Shown one piece after another: positions 9,969 through 17,774 of a stretch of 64,000 nt of DNA (position 1 is its first letter; each line of letters starts with the position of its first letter). The notes under the pieces are model-generated. The model did not search any database, was not told the DNA's origin, and saw nothing but the letters and a program-made list of their open reading frames with translations. The position numbers and the translations under genes were made by a program. Source of the stretch: Poseidonibacter antarcticus (lineage in GTDB: Bacteria; Campylobacterota; Campylobacteria; Campylobacterales; Arcobacteraceae); NCBI RefSeq assembly GCF_003667345.1, contig NZ_RCWF01000004.1, positions 1 to 64,000 on the forward strand, written 5' to 3'.

Positions 9969-12233
9969 TTGAGAAATCAAGTAAAAAATTTATTAAGAAT
10001 CATAAGATTTTTTCCTCTTCTCATCATACTTGCAATTAGTATATTAGTAATAACTGTTCTAATCAATGAAGAGAAAAGAGAAATACAAGTTGAAAAAATA
10101 AATATAGAAAAACAATTTCTTCAAGATGAAAAAGAAAGAATAAAATTAAATGTCGATACTGTATACAATTATCTTAAAATACATAAAGATATTGCTGAAG
10201 ATGAACTAAGAAAAGATTTAAAAAGTAAAATCAATAATGTGTATAAAATAATATCAAATATTTATATTAATAACAAAGACAAAAAATCTAAAGATGAGAT
10301 TATCCAACAAATTAAAGAAGCAGTTGATACTATAAGATATAATAATGGCAATGGATATTTCTCAATACATACATTAGATGGAATAAATATTCTTCAACCT
10401 GTTAATAGAAGTTTTGAAGGAACAAATATATTTAACAGAAGAGATACAAAAGGTAATTATAGTATACAAAAAGCGATATCAATTGCAAAAAATAAAGGTG
10501 AAGGTTTTTTTACGTGGTATTTCCCAAAACCTAATGATAAATCAAAAGAGTTTGAAAAAATTGGAATTGTAAAAAAATTTGAACCATATAGTTTAATCAT
10601 AACAACAGCTGTATATAGAGATGATTTTCTAAATAAATTAAAAAAACAAACTCTAAATTATATTTCACAATTAAAGTATAAAAATGATGGATATATTTAT
10701 ATAATATCATTTAATGGCGATATAATTTATCATCCATCAAAAAAACTATTAACTGCTAATATCTTTAGAGAAAAAAGATTTTCTTATATAAAAAATTCTT
10801 TTAAAGAATTAATTTCTAAAAATACTATAGATACAGCAGATTACTTTCTAGTTAAATCCAAAATAGATAAAAAAAATACCCAAGAAACTAATATTACTTA
10901 TTCAAAAAAGTTTAACAATTGGGAATGGATTATATCTACAAATTTTAAACTTTCAGATGCAAATTATATTATAGAAAATATGAAAGTCCTTCAAGAAGAA
11001 AAATATGAAAATTATAAAGATGATATTATTTTTTATGGATTACTTTTTACAATATTCTTTTTAATTATTTCATATTTTATCTCTAAATTATTAGAAAAAG
11101 AATTTTTAAAATACCAAATTAAAATTGAAGAAGAAAAAGATACATTACTACTTTCACAAAAAATCACTAAAGTGGGACATTGGAAATATGAAGTAGCAAC
11201 AAGAAAAGAGTATCTTTCAGAAGAAATTAAAATAATGTTTGGAATAAAAGAGATAAAAGACAATATATTTATTGATTACCTAAAAGAAGTTTTACATAAA
11301 GATGATTTACCTAGAGTTATGAAAGCATTTAATAAAACATTAGAAACAAAAAAAGATTTTAACCAAATATATAGAATACATAGACCTAATAATAAGATTA
11401 GATGGATAAGTAGCAAGGCTACACTTAACGAAGAAAAAGGATATATAAAAGGTGTTGCACAAGATATAACAGAATTAAAAGAACTAGAACTAGAAAAGAA
11501 ACAAAAAGATGATATGTTATATCAACAAAGCAAAATGGCTGCTATGGGTGAAATGCTTGGAAATATTGCACATCAATGGAGACAACCTTTATCTACAATT
11601 TCAACTGCATCAACTGGTGCTAAACTACAAAAAGAAATGAATATTTTAAGTGATGAGCAATTATATAAATCATTAACTATAATTAATGATTCTGCACAAT
11701 ATCTTTCACAAACAATTGATGATTTTAGAGGTTTTTTTAATCCAAAATATAATATAAAAAAAGAATTTGATATTAATAAAGCTATTAATAAAACTATAAA
11801 ATTGTTAAATTCTCAATTTAACGCAAAAAATATAGAGCTTATAAAAAATGTACAGAATCATAAACTTAAATCAATTGAAAATGAAATAATACAAGTTTTA
11901 ATAAATCTACTTAATAATGCAAGAGATGCCCTACTTTCTAAAGAAAAACAAAGAAGATTAATATTTATTAATACATATAGAAAAGATGATAATATATATT
12001 TAGAAATATTGGATAATGCAGGTGGAATTGAGAAAAATATTATAAATAGAATTTTTGAACCATATTTTACGACAAAACAAAACTCACAAGGAACTGGAAT
12101 AGGATTATATATGAGTCAAGATATTATAATAAATCATTTAAAAGGTAGTCTTGTGGTTTCTAATGAAAAGTATGTATTTGAAAACATCCACTATACAGGA
12201 GCTAAATTTATTATTTTACTACCTTTGTCTTAA
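9969..12233 (+). CDS. Cache-PAS sensor histidine kinase
   Basis: Membrane sensor kinase of 754 residues. A first membrane segment (about 10-32) and a second (about 355-376) bracket a periplasmic region with two Cache-like modules, each with the N/D-GYIYI-type signature (GNGYFSIH and NDGYIYIIS). A PAS domain ending GVAQDITELKE follows, then the HisKA motif MGEMLGNIAHQWRQPLS with phospho-acceptor His at residue 535, an N-box (NLLNNARDAL) and G-boxes (DNAGGI, GTGIGLYM). The start is TTG, supported by AGGGG 7 nt upstream. No response regulator is adjacent, so it is an orphan kinase. The ligand is unknown; Cache domains usually bind small organic acids or amino acids. Confidence 0.88.
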   Translation: MRNQVKNLLRIIRFFPLLIILAISILVITVLINEEKREIQVEKINIEKQFLQDEKERIKLNVDTVYNYLKIHKDIAEDELRKDLKSKINNVYKIISNIYINNKDKKSKDEIIQQIKEAVDTIRYNNGNGYFSIHTLDGINILQPVNRSFEGTNIFNRRDTKGNYSIQKAISIAKNKGEGFFTWYFPKPNDKSKEFEKIGIVKKFEPYSLIITTAVYRDDFLNKLKKQTLNYISQLKYKNDGYIYIISFNGDIIYHPSKKLLTANIFREKRFSYIKNSFKELISKNTIDTADYFLVKSKIDKKNTQETNITYSKKFNNWEWIISTNFKLSDANYIIENMKVLQEEKYENYKDDIIFYGLLFTIFFLIISYFISKLLEKEFLKYQIKIEEEKDTLLLSQKITKVGHWKYEVATRKEYLSEEIKIMFGIKEIKDNIFIDYLKEVLHKDDLPRVMKAFNKTLETKKDFNQIYRIHRPNNKIRWISSKATLNEEKGYIKGVAQDITELKELELEKKQKDDMLYQQSKMAAMGEMLGNIAHQWRQPLSTISTASTGAKLQKEMNILSDEQLYKSLTIINDSAQYLSQTIDDFRGFFNPKYNIKKEFDINKAINKTIKLLNSQFNAKNIELIKNVQNHKLKSIENEIIQVLINLLNNARDALLSKEKQRRLIFINTYRKDDNIYLEILDNAGGIEKNIINRIFEPYFTTKQNSQGTGIGLYMSQDIIINHLKGSLVVSNEKYVFENIHYTGAKFIILLPLS

Positions 12234-12254
12234 AAGCCTTATTTTAAGGGCTTT
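12233..12254. terminator. Hairpin after the sensor kinase gene
   Basis: AAAGCC (12233-12238) pairs with GGCTTT (12249-12254) and the stem extends inward through TTA/TAA. It directly follows the kinase stop codon. The plus strand lacks a T-run after it, so efficiency is uncertain; the minus strand has one. Confidence 0.45.
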
Positions 12255-12270
12255 AAAAATACCTGTTTTT

Positions 12271-12281
12271 AAATTGTTCCA
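12271..12281. repeat. Candidate left attachment-site core of the island
   Basis: AAATTGTTCCA lies 20 bp beyond the integrase stop codon and recurs at 19561-19571, on the far side of the accessory block. In both places GTTCCA is followed within 15 bp by ACCAAG. An 11-bp direct repeat flanking a block with an integrase at one end is the usual pattern for attL/attR, but the match is short and no tRNA is involved. Confidence 0.3.
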
Positions 12282-12300
12282 AAACTGAACCAAGTTTGTA

Positions 12301-13377
12301 CTAGTTAAGTAAAAAAGTTCCTCTTCTTTTCTTATCATTCTTAATATACTTTGCATAAGTTGAAAGAGTGATGTTAGAATTTTTATGTCCTAGCATATTA
12401 GAAACCCAAAGAATATCTTCTCCGCTTGAAATCATCATACTTGCAAAAGTATGTCTCATTTGATATAAATTTCTATATGGAATCTCAAGTTTTTTTAAAA
12501 CCTTTTTCCAATAAGTTGTAGAAATCTTCATTGCTGAGTGATATGGTTTATTTAAATTAGAATTAAATACATATTCAGAGTTATCTATCTTATATTTTAA
12601 ATGATTTTTAATGTAAGGAATAAGTACATCTAAAATATCTACATCTCTAATACTAGATTTAGTTTTAGGACTTGTTTCAATTCCTTTATTTCTTGTAGCT
12701 CTTACATGAATAACTTTTGAATCTAAATTTATATCAGACCATTTTAGAGCAGTTATTTCTCCAGTTCTCATACCAGTAAAAAATCCTATTGCAAAGAATA
12801 GTTTTATTTTATTAGGTGTTGCATCTAAGATTCTAAATATTTCTTCTTTTGAAAAAGGTTTATTCTCTCTTATTGCAATATTTTTAGGAGACTTAACTAT
12901 TGAAAAAGGATTTTTAGGAATCAATTCATCTCTAAATGCATCTTCTAAAATACCATGAAATATCACTCTTATATTTATTACTGATTTTGAGGATAATTTT
13001 TCTAATAGATTATTTTGCCATAAGGCTAATTCACTAGGTTTTAATGAATCAATTTTTCTATTACCAAAATAAGGAATTACATGTTTATCTAAATTAGATT
13101 CATAACACTTATGAGTTAATACTTTTCTACTAGCTTCATTCATCTTCAAACTAATATCAATCATCTCTTTTACAGTTGGAACAATTTTATTTTCAAAGAA
13201 CTCTCCACTATGTACTTTTAAAAGCATTTGCGGAATTATTTGTGTTGTTGCTAATTTTCTATTAGCTTTTGTATCTTCTATATTAAGTGACTTTTTAATC
13301 ACTTCACCATTTAAACTAAATCGTACCCAAAGCTTTACACCTCGTGTATATAATTTAGGTTCTGTCATCTTCATCAT
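12301..13377 (-). CDS. Phage-type tyrosine recombinase (integrase)
   Basis: Site-specific integrase of 358 residues, full length for a phage or island integrase. An arm-binding N-terminus (about 1-70) and a core-binding domain (about 75-180) precede the catalytic domain with FFTGMRTGEI (box I Arg), YQMRHTFAS (box II; Tyr replaces the first His, as in many P2-like integrases) and LGHKNSNITLSTYAKY (His and nucleophilic Tyr). AGGAG sits 7 nt upstream of the first of three possible ATG starts. It lies at the outer left end of the accessory block, next to the candidate att core, and probably excises and inserts it. Confidence 0.92.
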   Translation of the reverse strand: MMKMTEPKLYTRGVKLWVRFSLNGEVIKKSLNIEDTKANRKLATTQIIPQMLLKVHSGEFFENKIVPTVKEMIDISLKMNEASRKVLTHKCYESNLDKHVIPYFGNRKIDSLKPSELALWQNNLLEKLSSKSVINIRVIFHGILEDAFRDELIPKNPFSIVKSPKNIAIRENKPFSKEEIFRILDATPNKIKLFFAIGFFTGMRTGEITALKWSDINLDSKVIHVRATRNKGIETSPKTKSSIRDVDILDVLIPYIKNHLKYKIDNSEYVFNSNLNKPYHSAMKISTTYWKKVLKKLEIPYRNLYQMRHTFASMMISSGEDILWVSNMLGHKNSNITLSTYAKYIKNDKKRRGTFLLN

Positions 13378-13441
13378 GTTATCTCCTGTGATAACACCTT
13401 AAAATAACAACTACTAACAATAGAATTAATTTTACAAGAAT

Positions 13442-13753
13442 TCATATTAAATCCTTTAGAACCATATTAGCTATTTCTTTTGGCTTCATCATATTTTGAG
13501 AAGAAGTTACCCATTTATCTAATTCAAGCTTATCAAATAACACTCTTCCTGCTTTTTTATAATAATGTTTGCCTTCTATAAAATGATCAGCCTTTAGCTT
13601 ATGTATATGGTCTTTTGAGTAACCAAGATAATATGCTGTTTCAGCAACATTTAGCCATCTTTTTTCAACTTTATTTTCTATCTTTTCACTTAATACTTTT
13701 ACCATTTCTACTATTTGTGGTATTTGATTTACTGCTTCTATATTTAGATTCAT
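13442..13753 (-). CDS. Excisionase-like helix-turn-helix protein
   Basis: Small DNA-binding protein of 103 residues. The central part (WLNVAETAYYLGYSKDHIHKL and the KAGRVLFDKLELDKW segment) is the winged helix of the MerR/AlpA excisionase superfamily. A strong ribosome site (GGAGG) lies 8 nt upstream. It sits just upstream of the integrase in the same direction, the classical xis-int order, so it probably steers excision or controls integrase expression. Its promoter region shares a long motif with that of the 125-codon gene upstream. Confidence 0.8.
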   Translation of the reverse strand: MNLNIEAVNQIPQIVEMVKVLSEKIENKVEKRWLNVAETAYYLGYSKDHIHKLKADHFIEGKHYYKKAGRVLFDKLELDKWVTSSQNMMKPKEIANMVLKDLI

Positions 13754-13795
13754 GGGAAATTCCTCCTTTCCTTTTTGTTTTTTATATTATTGTAA

Positions 13796-13848
13796 TCTTT
13801 GCAAAAAATCTTTTTTAATGATTAATTACAAAGATTTAGACCTTTAAT
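13796..13848 (-). promoter_or_regulatory. Shared promoter element, copy upstream of the excisionase gene
   Basis: The plus-strand sequence AAAAAATCTTTTTT-AATGA-TTAATTA-CAAAG-ATTTAGAC matches a second copy at about 15155-15200 over roughly 45 bp. In this copy AATCTTTG and CAAAGATT flank it as an inverted repeat. Both copies lie upstream of minus-strand genes of the recombination module, so a common operator/promoter is inferred. Confidence 0.45.
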
Positions 13849-13856
13849 AACTATTA

Positions 13857-14723
13857 TCATGCTCTTTTCAAGTAATAATTAGTCATTTCTTCTCTTGAAT
13901 GATTTATTTCTTTTGAGATCTCTTTTAAAATTGTTTTATACTCTTGACCTAGTTCAAGTCTTTTTTCAACTTCATTTTTTACAAATGTGTATCTAAAGTC
14001 ATGAGGGGTAACATCATAAGCTTTTAAATGATTTGCATAAGTTCTTTGAGTTGGAAGATTATCAACTAATTTAATTTTTGTAAGCAATGAAGAAGTAATA
14101 TTTTTGGGAGTATATTCATGATTTCCTTTTCCTATTACTCCTATTAACTTTCCATCATTGTAATATTTATCAATATTTCCAACAACTTCAAATGCTTCGG
14201 AGACTCTAAATCCTAGTTCTAATTGTGTTTGAGCAACAACTGCTATTTCATAGCTTTTTTCATACAAATTATTTATCAATTTATCAGCTTCATTTATTGC
14301 TCTTCCTTGTATAGGATTAATATCAGGCATTTGTCTAATCTCCATCATCTTTTCTTCAAATACATCTTTTGTAACTAACATATCAACATTAGATTTTTCT
14401 AATCCTTCTAACATAGAAGAGAATGCTCTAACATAGTTTTCACATGAACTCTTTGCTAAATCTTGTGTTCTATAGTTTAAAAACTCTTTAACAGTCTCAT
14501 TATTCATATGAATATTAAGTTTGCCTTCTAAGCCTTTATTAGTACAGTACTCAGCAAAACTTTTACTCATTTCTGCTCTTTTTATTGATAAAGCTGATGA
14601 ATGAGTTTGTTTATCTGTTCTTCCATGTCTTTTTTCACCAAAAGCTGAAAGCCTATGGTGAATATCCTTTACTTGCTTTTCAAAGCTACTTCCTTTTAAA
14701 TTAGCCATTTCTTTGTATCTCAT
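13857..14723 (-). CDS. Second tyrosine recombinase
   Basis: A 288-residue protein with the tyrosine recombinase catalytic set in the right order: Arg in LELGFRVSEAFE, Lys in IGKGNHEYTP, HxxR in TPHDFRYTF, then INHSREEMTNYYLKR holding the late His/Arg and the candidate Tyr nucleophile. The N-terminal half contains a SAM-like core-binding domain (KSSCENYVRAFSSML). It lacks an arm-binding domain and shows no insertion that would mark an integron integrase. The frame starts inside the preceding gene (overlap 23 bp; an alternative ATG at 14708 would give 8 bp). Its substrate site is unknown and may be the hairpin sites nearby. Confidence 0.75.
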   Translation of the reverse strand: MRYKEMANLKGSSFEKQVKDIHHRLSAFGEKRHGRTDKQTHSSALSIKRAEMSKSFAEYCTNKGLEGKLNIHMNNETVKEFLNYRTQDLAKSSCENYVRAFSSMLEGLEKSNVDMLVTKDVFEEKMMEIRQMPDINPIQGRAINEADKLINNLYEKSYEIAVVAQTQLELGFRVSEAFEVVGNIDKYYNDGKLIGVIGKGNHEYTPKNITSSLLTKIKLVDNLPTQRTYANHLKAYDVTPHDFRYTFVKNEVEKRLELGQEYKTILKEISKEINHSREEMTNYYLKRA

Positions 14724-15078
14724 TAGTTTTTATAAAGTTAGCTATTGCACTTCGTGAAATAGTTACCTTGTGATGTAGCTTTAGATATCTTGCAATATTT
14801 ATTGCACCTGATCCTTCTTGATATAACTTAATAATTACATCCATATATTTTGAGATAATTAGATTTTTTGTTTTATATTTACTCTTTTCTTTAAGTTCTT
14901 GTGCTTGTTTTTCATTAGCTTCTGTTTTTAATTCATCTAAAATTATATAGCTCTTTAAAAGTAAATTACCATCTATTTTTAAATACTTTGCTTGTTTAAA
15001 AAGTAAAGATTTCACTTGTTCTTCTGGCAAAGAAATATTCTTTACTAATTTTTTAATTTTTATATTATTGAAGCTCAT
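14701..15078 (-). CDS. Hypothetical protein with C-terminal HTH-like region
   Basis: A 125-residue Lys-rich protein. Residues about 80-120 (KLYQEGSGAINIARYLK followed by VTISRSAIANFIK) look like a resolvase-type helix-turn-helix; the rest is helical with no recognised fold. It overlaps the second recombinase and is almost certainly co-expressed with it, so an accessory DNA-binding role in recombination is inferred. A ribosome site (AAGGAG) precedes the start. Confidence 0.6.
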   Translation of the reverse strand: MSFNNIKIKKLVKNISLPEEQVKSLLFKQAKYLKIDGNLLLKSYIILDELKTEANEKQAQELKEKSKYKTKNLIISKYMDVIIKLYQEGSGAINIARYLKLHHKVTISRSAIANFIKTNEIQRNG

Positions 15079-15154
15079 TTTTTATTCTCCTTTTTTTGAA
15101 TTATTAAGGCAATAAAGCCCACTCTTAACGTGTTTTGAATAGTAGTATAAAATT

Positions 15155-15200
15155 TAAAAAAAATCTTTTTTTATTGAATAATCAAATTTTTAGACTAATA
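15155..15200 (-). promoter_or_regulatory. Shared promoter element, copy upstream of the 125-codon gene
   Basis: The plus-strand sequence AAAAAATCTTTTTTT-ATTGA-ATAATCA-AATTT-TTAGAC aligns with the copy near 13796-13848. On the minus strand a TATACT-like -10 follows it, upstream of the gene starting at 15078. It is probably the promoter/operator of the recombinase module. Confidence 0.45.
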
Positions 15201-15656
15201 TATTCAGCATTCCCTAGAAGGAAATATAATTTTTAAAAAAAATATTCAATTACAAACACAAAATGTTTTTACTTTACAATTAAAGCAGTAGAGATTGTTT
15301 AGCAATGTAATTTACTTTTTAGAAAAGAAGAAATTACGAAAGAAAATAATGACTATATAAAACTTACTAGAAAGTAAGCTCTAATAGTAGAAAGACTGCA
15401 TTAATAACAGCACCATATAATCTGATTAGAATTTTATAATTGATTGTATTTAAGGCATGTTTCTTATTTAATTGTTGGAAAGCTTCAATTCTATAAAGCT
15501 TTTTATCGTTGTTAATAGTTGTTAATATTCATATTCATACCTTTAAAAATTAAGAGATAATCTATCTCCATACTTTTGTTATAGGAAAGTATTTGAAAAA
15601 AAACAAGTTTTAAAAAAGAATTTTGAAATTTCTTAAAAAAAGCATAAAAAAGTCGT

Positions 15657-15848
15657 TTTTAAAGTATCACGAGCGTAATACTTTAAAAGCCCGATATTAT
15701 CGAAGCTTTTAAGCATCTTACTTAATATCGCATTTTTTATAGAAATTTCCCATACCCTACAGGATGGGTTTTCTATAAAAAAAATTCGGGAGACACGTCT
15801 CCCGGTCTCTATGAAAAAACGCAAGCTTATTTTCATAGAGACCGGGAG
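15657..15848. repeat. Array of five consecutive hairpins
   Basis: In order: TTTTAAAGTAT (15657-15667) pairs with ATACTTTAAAA (15678-15688), 11 bp. CGATATTA pairs with TAATATCG (about 15692-15734) and encloses GCTT/AAGC. TTTTTATAGAAA plus CCCAT pair with ATGGG plus TTTCTATAAAAA (about 15735-15783). CGGGAGAC pairs with GTCTCCCG (15787-15804). CTCCCGGTCTCTATGAAAA (15799-15817) pairs with its exact complement at 15830-15848, 19 bp. The last two share bases, so they are alternative folds. Known terminators or CRISPR repeats do not explain this. A folded single-stranded substrate, a structured RNA or a dispersed genomic repeat are possible. Confidence 0.6.
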
Positions 15849-16054
15849 GGTGACATGCGTGGAAAAGACTTTGTGAGCGTGGATTTAATTGTTTGGAATG
15901 GGATATGAAATTGTATGAAGCTTTAAATGATTAATTTTTTGTTCCACAATCCCTTAAGGTTTGTGAGACTTTGTAGTTTTTACTTTTTGAACACTTTGTG
16001 GAACACTGAAAACTAATATGAGTGTTTTATGTTCCAAATATAAGAGGTTTAGCA

Positions 16055-16122
16055 ACTTAACGTTTAAAATGAGACAATAAATTGCTCCTAGGGTAATTTA
16101 TTGTCTCCTCTGATTTGTTAGC
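16055..16122 (-). repeat. attC-like hairpin site A
   Basis: This 68-bp element directly follows the stop codon of the 158-codon gene. Read in the gene direction it starts GCTAAC and ends GTTAAGT, a perfect match to the integron core consensus GTTRRRY. Inside, GAGACAATAAATT and AATTTATTGTCTC form a perfect 13-bp stem around an 11-nt loop. It is identical at 54 of 68 positions to site B after the next gene, while the genes differ. The first core box departs from RYYYAAC, so the term attC-like is used. Confidence 0.5.
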
Positions 16123-16124
16123 AT

Positions 16125-16601
16125 TTAATTTAATCCTAACAATGCAACCAAGACTGCTAGAATTAAGCCAGCACCAATTGTCATAACCCAAGGATTATTT
16201 AAGAAGGAAAAAATGAAGTTTGATGTTTCATGTCCAGGAGCTCCTGTAATATACAGAGAAGTTACATCTTCTCCTGCATATACAATATCTTCTAGTTTGT
16301 AACCATACCCTAAACTGATTATTGCTATTGAATCTGATTGTCTGTTTAGTTCTTGAACCCTCTTAAAACTTTCGTCTTGAATAATAGAACGCTCGTCTTC
16401 ATTTTTTTTGTTCGTACGTATAATTTGAACACTTTTAATATTTTCAATACGGACCACGTCTTTGTCGCATAATATATCTTTACCCTTTTTGTATAGTCGA
16501 ACAAACTTCATTTTTAACTCTTGTTCTGATAAATCATCCAGCACGCACTGAGGATTCTCAGGCGACTCTGTGAATGTGACTAATACATGGTAATAAGGCA
16601 T
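16125..16601 (-). CDS. Unknown cassette protein with C-terminal membrane anchor
   Basis: A 158-residue protein not recognised as any family. The soluble part (1-125) is rich in charged residues. One hydrophobic helix at about 135-156 ends the chain, so the protein is predicted to be tail-anchored with the bulk in the cytoplasm. GGAGA lies 6 nt upstream of the ATG. It is bracketed by two attC-like sites and is less A+T-rich than the surrounding genome, both signs of recent transfer as a mobile cassette. No function is proposed. Confidence 0.65.
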   Translation of the reverse strand: MPYYHVLVTFTESPENPQCVLDDLSEQELKMKFVRLYKKGKDILCDKDVVRIENIKSVQIIRTNKKNEDERSIIQDESFKRVQELNRQSDSIAIISLGYGYKLEDIVYAGEDVTSLYITGAPGHETSNFIFSFLNNPWVMTIGAGLILAVLVALLGLN

Positions 16602-16614
16602 CTGTTCTCCTGTA

Positions 16615-16682
16615 TCCTAATGTTTAAAATGAGCCGATGAATTGCCAATAAGGTAATTTATTGGTTCCTCTGTATTGTTAGC
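16615..16682 (-). repeat. attC-like hairpin site B
   Basis: This 68-bp element overlaps the last base of the stop codon of the HrgA-like gene. In gene direction it starts GCTAAC and ends ATTAGGA, a degenerate core (GTT replaced by ATT). Compared with site A, the stem has one compensatory change (A-T to C-G) and three changes that give G-T wobble pairs on the plus strand but A-C mismatches on the minus strand. The plus strand, the 'bottom' strand relative to the genes, is therefore the one whose folding is kept, as in true attC sites. Confidence 0.5.
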
Positions 16683-16691
16683 TATTTATTC
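16677..16691. repeat. 15-bp direct repeat at the cassette boundary, copy 1
   Basis: GTTAGCTATTTATTC covers the end of the HrgA-like gene and the start of attC-like site B. An identical copy lies at 17645-17659, upstream of the same gene, so the gene is flanked by direct repeats that contain the GTTAGC box. Confidence 0.55.
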
Positions 16692-17617
16692 CAATCTTTA
16701 CTTCTAATTCTTCCCGTTTGATAATACGTTGATACTAATTCTATATAATCTTTAAAATCTTCATTTTCAACGACGATACGATTAACGGACTGCCAATCAA
16801 TTTCTGGTCTTGCTTTAGCAGGTAAAATCATTTCACTTTCAGATGGATTTTCGGGATTTAGTAAAATTACTCCTACCCCATGAAGAGCCGAAAGCATTCG
16901 GAGTTCTTGTTCTACTTGGCTGCTTGAAATTGCTGTTGAAACTAAATAGCCTTCATTTGCCCAACTTGAATTACTTACAGCTTGGAAGAAACTTTTTCGT
17001 ACATTAGAACCATTGAGTTCTTTTTTGACCTCGAATGACCATAAGCGAACGCTTTGTCCATCGCCATGTTGTATACAAGTTCTTACTAAGTTATTCCATT
17101 CTTTGTCTACTGCTTGCATTGCTACTATATCTGGATGCAACCATTGATTTCCACCTGAACCGCGTTGATTCTTTGACCTTTTTTCATCAATTCGTAAGCA
17201 GTAAAGCTTATGCTCGGATTTTAAATATTCAATGAGAATTGGATATAGATCATGTTCAGAAAATAATTTGTTGTTTGGAACAGATATCACTTCATCATCC
17301 TCTTCATCATTTATATCTATTGTATCTTCCCCAACTAATTTTTCAGGATCATACCAATAAACACGAGGACGAGGTTTGTCTTGCCAAAATACATGTGGAT
17401 TGTTTTTGATAATTTGATCTTTTTGCGCTCCAATTTCAGCCACAATCTGAGATATAAAGGCCTTGTTGTCATTAAATCTTGGATTGTTCCTTTTTTCTGC
17501 ATAATCTTCTGGGTACTCAGAAACAATGGCATCAGCAATTTGTCTAGCATTGAAACGTTCATTGGGATTTATTTTTAAAAATTCTATAATTTTTTGTGAT
17601 TGAGATAACCTTGACAC
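16682..17617 (-). CDS. HrgA-like protein: winged helix plus PD-(D/E)XK nuclease domain
   Basis: A 311-residue protein resembling the COG2958/HrgA family, known next to restriction systems in Helicobacter. The N-terminal 110 residues look like a HARE-type winged helix (SQKIIEFLKINPNERFNARQIADAI). The C-terminal half has the order expected for a PD-(D/E)XK nuclease: HPDIVAM, then LWSFEVKKEL (E-x-K), then a conserved region with WANEGYLVS. It is predicted to be a DNA-acting cytosolic protein, probably defensive. It is followed by attC-like site B and is less A+T-rich than its surroundings. A 15-bp copy of its 3' end with GTTAGC lies upstream of its start. Confidence 0.7.
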   Translation of the reverse strand: MSRLSQSQKIIEFLKINPNERFNARQIADAIVSEYPEDYAEKRNNPRFNDNKAFISQIVAEIGAQKDQIIKNNPHVFWQDKPRPRVYWYDPEKLVGEDTIDINDEEDDEVISVPNNKLFSEHDLYPILIEYLKSEHKLYCLRIDEKRSKNQRGSGGNQWLHPDIVAMQAVDKEWNNLVRTCIQHGDGQSVRLWSFEVKKELNGSNVRKSFFQAVSNSSWANEGYLVSTAISSSQVEQELRMLSALHGVGVILLNPENPSESEMILPAKARPEIDWQSVNRIVVENEDFKDYIELVSTYYQTGRIRSKDWNK

Positions 17618-17644
17618 TATTTTAGAACCTCCATATTTTTTCTA

Positions 17645-17659
17645 GTTAGCTATTTATTC
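17645..17659. repeat. 15-bp direct repeat at the cassette boundary, copy 2
   Basis: Identical GTTAGCTATTTATTC, 27 bp upstream of the HrgA-like start codon. It may be the scar of a previous cassette end or a former recombination site. No 68-bp hairpin accompanies this copy. Confidence 0.5.
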
Positions 17660-17774
17660 AACAAACATTATATTTAGATTAGCTTGATATCTACTAAATA
17701 AATGAACGCTGAAATTATTAATTTGGATTATATATTTTTAAGAAACGAAATATTTTTGTTCTGATTATTTAAAG

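Larger units (their letters stand above)
15079..16054. other. Long non-coding stretch of the island
   Basis: 976 bp with no credible protein gene. It holds the second copy of the shared promoter element (about 15155-15200), a small inverted repeat CTTACT/AGTAAG near 15362-15378, the hairpin array at 15657-15848, and a perfect 10-bp inverted repeat TGTTCCACAA (15940-15949) / TTGTGGAACA (15996-16005). A minus-strand frame of 67 codons across the hairpin array is explained by the repeats and is not called as a gene. Confidence 0.5.

Noticed and set aside
13857-14723. Second tyrosine recombinase as an integron integrase (IntI)
   Set aside because: No insertion between the catalytic boxes that would mark IntI was seen, and no attI site is evident; kept as a general tyrosine recombinase.
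15633-15836. 67-codon minus-strand frame across the hairpin array
   Set aside because: It runs through the arms of several perfect inverted repeats, has no ribosome site and no protein-like character; the repeats explain the open frame.
15657-15848. CRISPR array or retron RNA
   Set aside because: The hairpins differ from one another and there are no equal repeats with spacers; no cas or reverse transcriptase gene is present in the window.
17335-17562. 75-codon minus-strand frame inside the HrgA-like gene
   Set aside because: It lies wholly within a well-supported coding region in another frame and has no independent support.
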